Assembly: GCA_023266195.1 (NCBI GenBank) | Contig: JAHFRP010000008.1 | Coordinates: 62,001-126,000, forward strand | DNA: 64,000 nt | Reading direction: 5' to 3' | Source of the DNA: Sulfuricella sp. | Lineage (GTDB): Bacteria > Pseudomonadota > Gammaproteobacteria > Burkholderiales > Sulfuricellaceae | Shown: positions 59,345 to 64,000 of the stretch, piece by piece | Numbering within the stretch: the stretch's first letter is position 1 | Layout: every line of letters begins with the position of its first letter | The notes under the pieces: model-generated | What the model was told of the DNA's origin: nothing | What the model saw: the letters and a program-made list of their open reading frames with translations, nothing else | The model's database searches: none | Program-made: the position numbers and the translations under genes

Positions 59345-59520
59345 GAGCACGGTCCCTGGGCGCGGGTTTGGAGCGCCCCAGAAAATATCTTTTTGGAATT
59401 GCCCCGGCGCGAAGCCCGGCCGTGCGCGCGGGCGGCGGATGGCTCGCTTCAAGCCTGCCGTTGCGGCAAGCCAGCCTGAAATTGGGCGATCGCTCGTCGA
59501 TTGCCGGGCAAAACGCCCTG
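59294..59520 (+). repeat. 228-bp direct repeat, copy 2
   Basis: Matches 55680-55907 nearly throughout and stops exactly where MITE copy 2 starts (CGCCCTG|TAGCGAAATAGG). In copy 1 the sequence continues into the IS91-like transposase. This copy is therefore a solitary element end. Confidence 0.8.
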
Positions 59521-59636
59521 TAGCGAAATAGGGGTCAGGTCTAGCATCATGGCATATCGGAAATATGGCATGGGCGTGCTATAACACTAGACCTGACCCT
59601 GAACGTTCCCGCTAGACCTGACCCTGAACGTTCCCG
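59521..59636. repeat. 78-bp MITE-like element, copy 2, with a 25-bp tandem tail
   Basis: 59521-59598 matches 50839-50916 with few differences; perfect 12-bp terminal repeats GGTCAGGTCTAG (59533-59544) and CTAGACCTGACC (59587-59598). Immediately after, CTAGACCTGACCCTGAACGT... occurs twice in tandem (59587-59611 and 59612-59636). No coding content. Confidence 0.82.
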
Positions 59637-59658
59637 TGCTACCCGTGTGCTTGGGCCG

Positions 59659-60150
59659 TTATACATGCAAGCCCACAGCAATAACGGCACCAACACCGAG
59701 GCCATAGGGAATATGCGAAAGCGTGCTTGCAAGTAGGGCATTAGAACCTTGTGGCCCACGCAGCCCGAAAAAGCCCCATCCGAAAGATGGCAGGAGAATG
59801 AACCAAGGCAACAATGACGTGGACAGACCGAACAGCAGGCCGCCCAGCAATTGATTATTGGGAAATGGGAGTCCCGTGGCTTGGAAAAAGAGCGGATAGA
59901 TGAGTGCCACCCCGCCGCCGCCAACAAGGAAATGAAATGCCCAGCCGGCTTTTACCTCTTGAGGGAACGACTTGGAATTGAGGATATTGGGGTGGGCGAG
60001 TTGACCGCGCAATAAGCCCAAAAACCAGCGGCCAACCAAGGCGATATTTACGCCGCTGGTAATGCCGATTTTGGCTGCATAAGTTTCCGTCACGTCCATG
60101 AGTACGGCACCGACTATGCCACCGAGAAAAGCCCAGACCAATATTGCCAT
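59659..60150 (-). CDS. DUF2938 family membrane protein in a reverse cassette
   Basis: 163 residues, four membrane segments. WAFLGGIVGAVLMDVTETYAAK, IALVGRWFLGLLRGQLAHPNI, AGWAFHFLVGGGGVALIYPLFF, LLFGLSTSLLPWFILLPSFGWGFFG and SHIPYGLGVGAVIAVGL match the DUF2938 pattern (ALVGRW...G...H; GW.FH). Function unknown. Its stop codon falls in GTTATAC at 59658, a plausible cassette junction, and RYYYAAC follows its start, so it fits the array as a reverse cassette. ATG 60150 after GAGGT. Confidence 0.78.
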   Translation of the reverse strand: MAILVWAFLGGIVGAVLMDVTETYAAKIGITSGVNIALVGRWFLGLLRGQLAHPNILNSKSFPQEVKAGWAFHFLVGGGGVALIYPLFFQATGLPFPNNQLLGGLLFGLSTSLLPWFILLPSFGWGFFGLRGPQGSNALLASTLSHIPYGLGVGAVIAVGLHV

Positions 60151-60165
60151 TCGTTACCTCTTGTG

Positions 60166-60223
60166 GCCTAACGAAAGTAGCCACCCTAAAATGACGGTTT
60201 ACAAACCGTCATTTTAGTTAAAA
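60166..60223 (+). other. Probable attC site 9, last of the array
   Basis: Cores GCCTAAC (60166-60172) and GTTAAAA (60217-60223). Between them a perfect 15-bp-arm stem CTAAAATGACGGTTT/AAACCGTCATTTTAG with a two-base loop (60186-60217). It could alternatively be a terminator. No further attC follows. Confidence 0.5.
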
Positions 60224-60317
60224 CAGCCTGCATAATTATAAAATTACTTATTATCATGTTGTTTCTGTTTTTTAGGGCATCCTAAAAATTATTGATGCTA
60301 CCGGCTCGCGGTTAGCC

Positions 60318-60352
60318 CGCAGGATGCAGTTCCTTCGTCACTGCATCCTGCG
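60318..60352. terminator. Hairpin downstream of glnS
   Basis: CGCAGGATGCAGT (60318-60330) and ACTGCATCCTGCG (60340-60352) form a perfect 13-bp stem just past the glnS stop on the minus strand. The 60224-60317 stretch is AT-rich and without a gene. Confidence 0.65.
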
Positions 60353-60371
60353 GTACTCGCTCCGCCTGCCA

Positions 60372-62048
60372 TTATCCCTGTTCTTTCGTCCAGGAATCCT
60401 TCAGCGTCACCGTGCGGTTGAACACCAGCTTCCCGCCCGGCTCATGGTCGCGCCGGTCGGTGCAGAAGTAGCCGAGGCGTTCGAACTGGTAGCGGGTTTC
60501 CGGCGCGGCCTGGTTCACACAGGATTCGACCCAGGCGTGCACCACGGTTAGCGAGGCGGGGTTGAGGAATTCATGGAAGTCGCGCGTTTTGTCGGCATCC
60601 GGTTCGGCCACGGTGAACAGCCGGTCGTACAGGCGGATTTCGGCCGGCAGGGCGTGTTCGGCGGAAAGCCAGTGGATCACGCCCTTGACCTTGCGCCCTG
60701 CCGGGTTCTTGCCCAAGGTGTCCGGGTCGATCGAGCAGCGCAGTTCGGCAACCTGGCCGTCCGCGCCCTTGACCACTTCGTCGCACTTGATGACGTAGCT
60801 GTACCTGAGCCGCACTTCGCCGCCCGGCACCAGGCGCTGCCAGCCCGGCGGCGGGGTTTCGCTGAAGTCGTCGGCCTCGATCCAGATTTCTTTGGAGAAC
60901 GGCACGACCCGGCTGCCGAATTCGGGGTGGTTGGGATGGAACCCGGCTTCGCGCGAGGCGGTCTCACCTTCGATGAAGTTGGTGATCACCACTTTCAGCG
61001 GCTTCACCACGGCCATCACGCGCGGCGCGCGCGCTTCCAGGTCCTCGCGGATGCAGCCTTCGAGCACGCTCATATCGACCAGGTTGTCGCTCTTCGAGAT
61101 GCCGATGCGGCGCGTGAATTCGCGGATTCCTTCGGGGGTGTAGCCGCGCCGCCGCATGCCCTGGATGGTCGGCATGCGCGGGTCGTCCCAGCCGGACACG
61201 CGCTTTTCGGTGACAAGCTGGAGCAGCTTGCGCTTGCTGGTGATGGTGTATTGCAATTCCAGCCGCGAGAATTCGATCTGTTGCGGATGGCAGTCGATGG
61301 TGATGTTGTCCAGCACCCAGTCGTAGAGCGGGCGGTGGTCCTCGAACTCGAGCGTGCAGAGGGAGTGGGTGATATGCTCCAGCGCATCGGAAATGCAGTG
61401 GGTGTAGTCGTACATCGGGTAGATGCACCACTTGTCGCCGGTGCGGATATGGTGGGCGCGGCGGATGCGGTAGATCGCCGGGTCGCGCATGTTGATGTTG
61501 GGCGAGGCCATGTCGATCTTGGCGCGCAGCACCTTGGCGCCGTCGGGGAACTCGCCGGCGCGCATGCGGCCGAACAGGTCGAGGTTTTCCTCCGCCGAAC
61601 GGTCGCGGTAGGGGCTGTTCTTGCCGGCTTCGGTCAGGGTGCCGCGAAACTCGCGCATCTCCTCGGCGCTGAGCTCGTCGACATAGGCCTTACCCTGTTT
61701 GATCAGTTCAATGGCATAATCGTACAGCGCGTCGAAATAATCGGACGCCCAGCGCACCGCGCCGTCCCACTGGAAGCCGAGCCAGCGCACGTCGTCCTGG
61801 ATGGACTGGGCGTATTCCTCGCTTTCCTTTTCCGGGTTGGTGTCGTCGAAGCGCAGGTTGCACTTGCCCCGGTAGTCCAGCGCCAGGCCGAAATTCAGGC
61901 AGATCGATTTGGCGTGGCCGACGTGCAGGTAGCCGTTGGGCTCGGGCGGGAATCGCGTGACGATCGCCTTGTGCTTGCCGCTCGCAAGATCGTTTTCGAT
62001 GATGTTGCGAATGAAATGGGGGGCCGGGGTGTTGTCGTCGCTGCTCAT
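60372..62048 (-). CDS. glnS: Glutamine--tRNA ligase
   Basis: 558 residues, class I synthetase. HIGH region [68 protein letters not shown], and the KMSKS-type loop as [15 protein letters not shown] (usual form VMSKRK). C-terminal beta-barrel anticodon-binding domains complete. Typical length. ATG 62048. Confidence 0.97.
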   Translation of the reverse strand: MSSDDNTPAPHFIRNIIENDLASGKHKAIVTRFPPEPNGYLHVGHAKSICLNFGLALDYRGKCNLRFDDTNPEKESEEYAQSIQDDVRWLGFQWDGAVRWASDYFDALYDYAIELIKQGKAYVDELSAEEMREFRGTLTEAGKNSPYRDRSAEENLDLFGRMRAGEFPDGAKVLRAKIDMASPNINMRDPAIYRIRRAHHIRTGDKWCIYPMYDYTHCISDALEHITHSLCTLEFEDHRPLYDWVLDNITIDCHPQQIEFSRLELQYTITSKRKLLQLVTEKRVSGWDDPRMPTIQGMRRRGYTPEGIREFTRRIGISKSDNLVDMSVLEGCIREDLEARAPRVMAVVKPLKVVITNFIEGETASREAGFHPNHPEFGSRVVPFSKEIWIEADDFSETPPPGWQRLVPGGEVRLRYSYVIKCDEVVKGADGQVAELRCSIDPDTLGKNPAGRKVKGVIHWLSAEHALPAEIRLYDRLFTVAEPDADKTRDFHEFLNPASLTVVHAWVESCVNQAAPETRYQFERLGYFCTDRRDHEPGGKLVFNRTVTLKDSWTKEQG

Positions 62049-62155
62049 TTGGATTTGACTCCGTCCGAAAATATTGGCGGTAAAGGTTTGGTGTAAAGGT
62101 GCGCTTCTTGTTAGAATTGGCGCTGTTTGTAAACTTTAAGAAAAGTATACTACCA

Positions 62156-63223
62156 ATGAGTCGTTTTCGCATTGCCGCTATCCTGGCCTCTCTCTCCTGC
62201 GCCTTGCTGGTCATCCCCGTTCAGCCGGCTAACGCCGACGAACTGCAGGACATCAACAAGCTCTATAAGCAAGGCCAAAACGACAAGGCGCTGGAGCGAC
62301 TAGACGCGTTCCTTGCCAGCAAGTCCAAGGATGCGCAGGGGCCAAAAATCGCCCAGGGCCATTTTCTCAAGGGGCTGATTCTGGCCGAACAGGGCAAGAC
62401 GGCGGAAGCGATCCAGATATTCACCAAGCTTACCGAGGAATATCCCGAGCTGCCCGAACCTTACAACAACCTGGCCGTGCTGTACGCGTCCCAGGGGCAG
62501 TACGACAAGGCGAGGCATGCCCTGGAAATGGCAATCAGCACCCACCCCAGCTATGCCACGGCGCATGAGAATCTGGGCGACATCTACGCAAAAATGGCGA
62601 GCCAGGCCTACGACAAGGCGCTGCAACTGGACAAGAGCAACGTAACGGCCCAAACCAAGCTGGCGCTGATCAAGGAGCTGTTCCCCGCCAGCGGCAAGGC
62701 GAATCGCGCTCCGGTACGAATGGAGGAGCCCAAGGCGCCGGCTGCCCCGGCAGCCGTTCCGGTCAAACCGGAGCCGCCCAAGCCTGTTGCGCCTGCGTCC
62801 GTCTCGGCGACACCTGCCCCTGCGCCGGCCAAGGCGGAGCCGCCTAAAGCGGCGCCTGCACCGGAAAAAACCGAGCCGTCGGCCGAGGCCGACGTGCTGA
62901 AAACCTTGAACGGCTGGGCCGCGGCCTGGTCCGGCAAGGATGCGAATGCCTATCTCGCTTACTACGCCAAGGATTTCAGGACGCCGGGTGGCGAAGGCCG
63001 CGCCTCCTGGGAAAAAGGCCGCAAAGAGCGTATCGGCAAGCCTAAATCCATCCACGTCGCCATAGAATCGCCGCGCGTCACCGTCAGCGACGCTACCCAT
63101 GCCAGCGTTATTTTCAAGCAGGCCTACAAGTCCGATGCCCTGCACAGCTCTGCCCAGAAAACCGTGGTCCTGGTCAAGACCGGCGACAAATGGCTGATTC
63201 AGCAAGAGCGGATCGGACGATAG
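62156..63223 (+). CDS. Secreted TPR protein with C-terminal NTF2/SnoaL-like domain
   Basis: 355 residues. Signal peptide (ILASLSCALLVIPVQPANA, ~27), tetratricopeptide repeats (~30-180: LYKQGQNDKALERLDAFLAS, GKTAEAIQIFTKLTEEYPELPEPYNNLAVLYASQGQYDKARHALEMAI), a Pro/Ala/Lys/Glu linker (~190-245), and a C-terminal NTF2-like fold (LNGWAAAWSGKDANAYLAYYAKDF ... VVLVKTGDKWLIQQERIGR). Neighbouring L,D-transpeptidase gene suggests a shared cell-wall role. ATG 62156; no strong ribosome site. Confidence 0.85.
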   Translation: MSRFRIAAILASLSCALLVIPVQPANADELQDINKLYKQGQNDKALERLDAFLASKSKDAQGPKIAQGHFLKGLILAEQGKTAEAIQIFTKLTEEYPELPEPYNNLAVLYASQGQYDKARHALEMAISTHPSYATAHENLGDIYAKMASQAYDKALQLDKSNVTAQTKLALIKELFPASGKANRAPVRMEEPKAPAAPAAVPVKPEPPKPVAPASVSATPAPAPAKAEPPKAAPAPEKTEPSAEADVLKTLNGWAAAWSGKDANAYLAYYAKDFRTPGGEGRASWEKGRKERIGKPKSIHVAIESPRVTVSDATHASVIFKQAYKSDALHSSAQKTVVLVKTGDKWLIQQERIGR

Positions 63224-63333
63224 CAATTTACGCGCTCGGGACTCTACGGGACTCTACGGGGCTGTTCGTGGTTGTTTGGCTTGACGAGGCCGCCCGCGGC
63301 GGTAGCCTGTGCAGTATTTTTCGCTGGTAAATC

Positions 63334-64000
63334 ATGAAGTTCCCTGGTTTTGTTTTCTCCCTGTTCTGCGTCTTTTTCGGTGCGCAGCCGGTGCCGCTGA
63401 TGGCCATGGGCGGCAAGCCGCCCGCCGCACCAAGCCAAGCCGTGCCCTACCAGCCTCAGCTCGATCTGGAATCGGCGTTGGTGAAAAGCCTGCTCGAGAT
63501 CAGGGAGGATCGCCTGGACGCAGCCCTGAAAGACATCGAGGCGCTGCTTCGGAGTTACCCCAACTTCAAGCTCGCTCACTTGATCCGCGGCGACCTGCTG
63601 TTGGCGCGGGCGTACCCGTTGAACACGATCGGCAACGCTGCCGGCGCCACCCAGCAGCAGCTCACCGATTTGCGCGAGGAAGCCCGTGTCCGCCTGCTCA
63701 GGCACCTGGAGCAGTTGCCTGTCAACCGCGTCCCCAAATATCTGGTGCAACTCCAGCCGGAGCAGCACTACGCCGTGGTGGTGGACACCGGCAAATCCCG
63801 GCTCTACCTGTTCCGCAACGACAACGGCACGCCGCACTACGTCGCAGATTATTACGTCAGCAGCGGCAAGGCCGGCGCCGAAAAAATGAAGGAAGGCGAC
63901 CAGAAAACGCCGATGGGCGTGTATTTCGTCACCGCCAGCCTTCCCAAGACCCAGATTTCGAGCTTTTATGGCAGCGGCGCCTTCCCCATCAGCTACCCTA
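63334..64000 (+). CDS. L,D-transpeptidase family protein, N-terminal part (cut by window edge)
   Basis: First 222 residues. Signal peptide (FVFSLFCVFFGAQPVPLMAM), a helical region with TPR-like features (LVKSLLEIREDRLDAALKDIEALLRSYPNFKLAHLIRGDLLLA), then the start of a YkuD domain (HYAVVVDTGKSRLYLFRNDNG, YYVSSGKAGAEKMKEGDQKTPMGVYFVT). The catalytic HGTN/SHGC part lies beyond the window. Such enzymes make 3-3 cross-links in peptidoglycan or attach lipoproteins. ATG 63334. Confidence 0.9.
   Translation, partial: MKFPGFVFSLFCVFFGAQPVPLMAMGGKPPAAPSQAVPYQPQLDLESALVKSLLEIREDRLDAALKDIEALLRSYPNFKLAHLIRGDLLLARAYPLNTIGNAAGATQQQLTDLREEARVRLLRHLEQLPVNRVPKYLVQLQPEQHYAVVVDTGKSRLYLFRNDNGTPHYVADYYVSSGKAGAEKMKEGDQKTPMGVYFVTASLPKTQISSFYGSGAFPISYP

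Larger units (their letters stand above)
50897..60223 (+). mobile_element. Chromosomal integron: decayed intI plus nine attC sites
   Basis: Truncated integrase on the minus strand, attI, then an array to the right. attC sites have RYYYAAC/GTTRRRY-type cores and imperfect inverted repeats between them. Cassettes in order: 444-residue unknown; reverse 103-residue unknown; three-gene operon; reverse Cys-rich protein; reverse 50-residue membrane protein; IS91-like insertion; membrane protein; TPR protein; IS91-end remnant; reverse DUF2938 protein. Without an active integrase in cis it is static unless helped in trans. Confidence 0.85.

Noticed and set aside
50897-60223. Regularly spaced similar sequences as a possible CRISPR array
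   Set aside because: The repeats are attC sites with RYYYAAC/GTTRRRY cores, spaced 0.2-1.9 kb by genes, with no short uniform spacers and no cas genes.

Overview
This is a GC-rich chromosomal window, almost certainly from a betaproteobacterium. The gene order leuC - entericidin - leuD - leuB - asd - fimV - truA - trpF - trpB - trpA - accD - folC - SPOR - cvpA - purF - metZ, and the set hrcA - hemH - grpE - dnaK - dnaJ with divergent nadK-recN, are the arrangements known from Nitrosomonadales-type (Sulfuricella-like) genomes. Species level cannot be decided from the sequence alone.

Layout. 1-9.6 kb: start of aceE (minus), an M17 aminopeptidase, a small secreted protein, a quinone-reductase-like enzyme, a large P-type cation ATPase with a coupled 50-residue protein, aroC, then a frameshifted REP-associated transposase (RAYT) between its own REP palindromes, and a periplasmic DNA ligase. 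9.6-16.2 kb: an RlmN-type radical SAM methylase, an MFS transporter, a hicAB pair, an AT-rich island with an AAA ATPase/DUF4143 protein behind a 15-bp-arm palindrome, and a soluble histidine kinase. 16.4-36.1 kb: a long co-directional biosynthetic block for leucine, aspartate-family amino acids, tryptophan, fatty acid, folate, purine and methionine. Small accessory genes have been dropped into it: an orphan MNT nucleotidyltransferase between leuD and leuB, and a hicAB pair between trpB and trpA. 36.3-48.8 kb: a CBS-PAS-GGDEF-EAL protein, a norE/norF-like pair, recN-nadK, and the heat-shock cluster with a clear sigma-32 promoter before grpE. 48.9-50.7 kb: cysS and a KTSC gene ending in a REP. 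50.8-60.2 kb: an integron with a decayed integrase and nine recognisable attC sites, invaded by an IS91-like element. 60.3-64 kb: glnS, a TPR lipid/cell-envelope type protein, and the start of an L,D-transpeptidase.

The integron is the most unusual region. The integrase gene is cut off at a 78-bp palindromic element, and a second copy of that element lies 8.7 kb away near the far end of the array. Cassettes carry mostly unknown proteins, several in reverse orientation. One is a three-gene operon: a secreted transglutaminase-like/TPR protein, a signal-peptide-bearing minimal Rhs core with a variable C-terminal (toxin-like) tail, and a small protein in the immunity position.

Two core enzymes, FolC and ferrochelatase HemH, appear to carry in-frame insertions of palindromic repeat DNA (about 81 and 35 residues). 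The FolC insert is a relative of the intergenic repeat between trpA and accD 1.7 kb upstream. Several further families of dispersed palindromic repeats occupy gene boundaries across the window.
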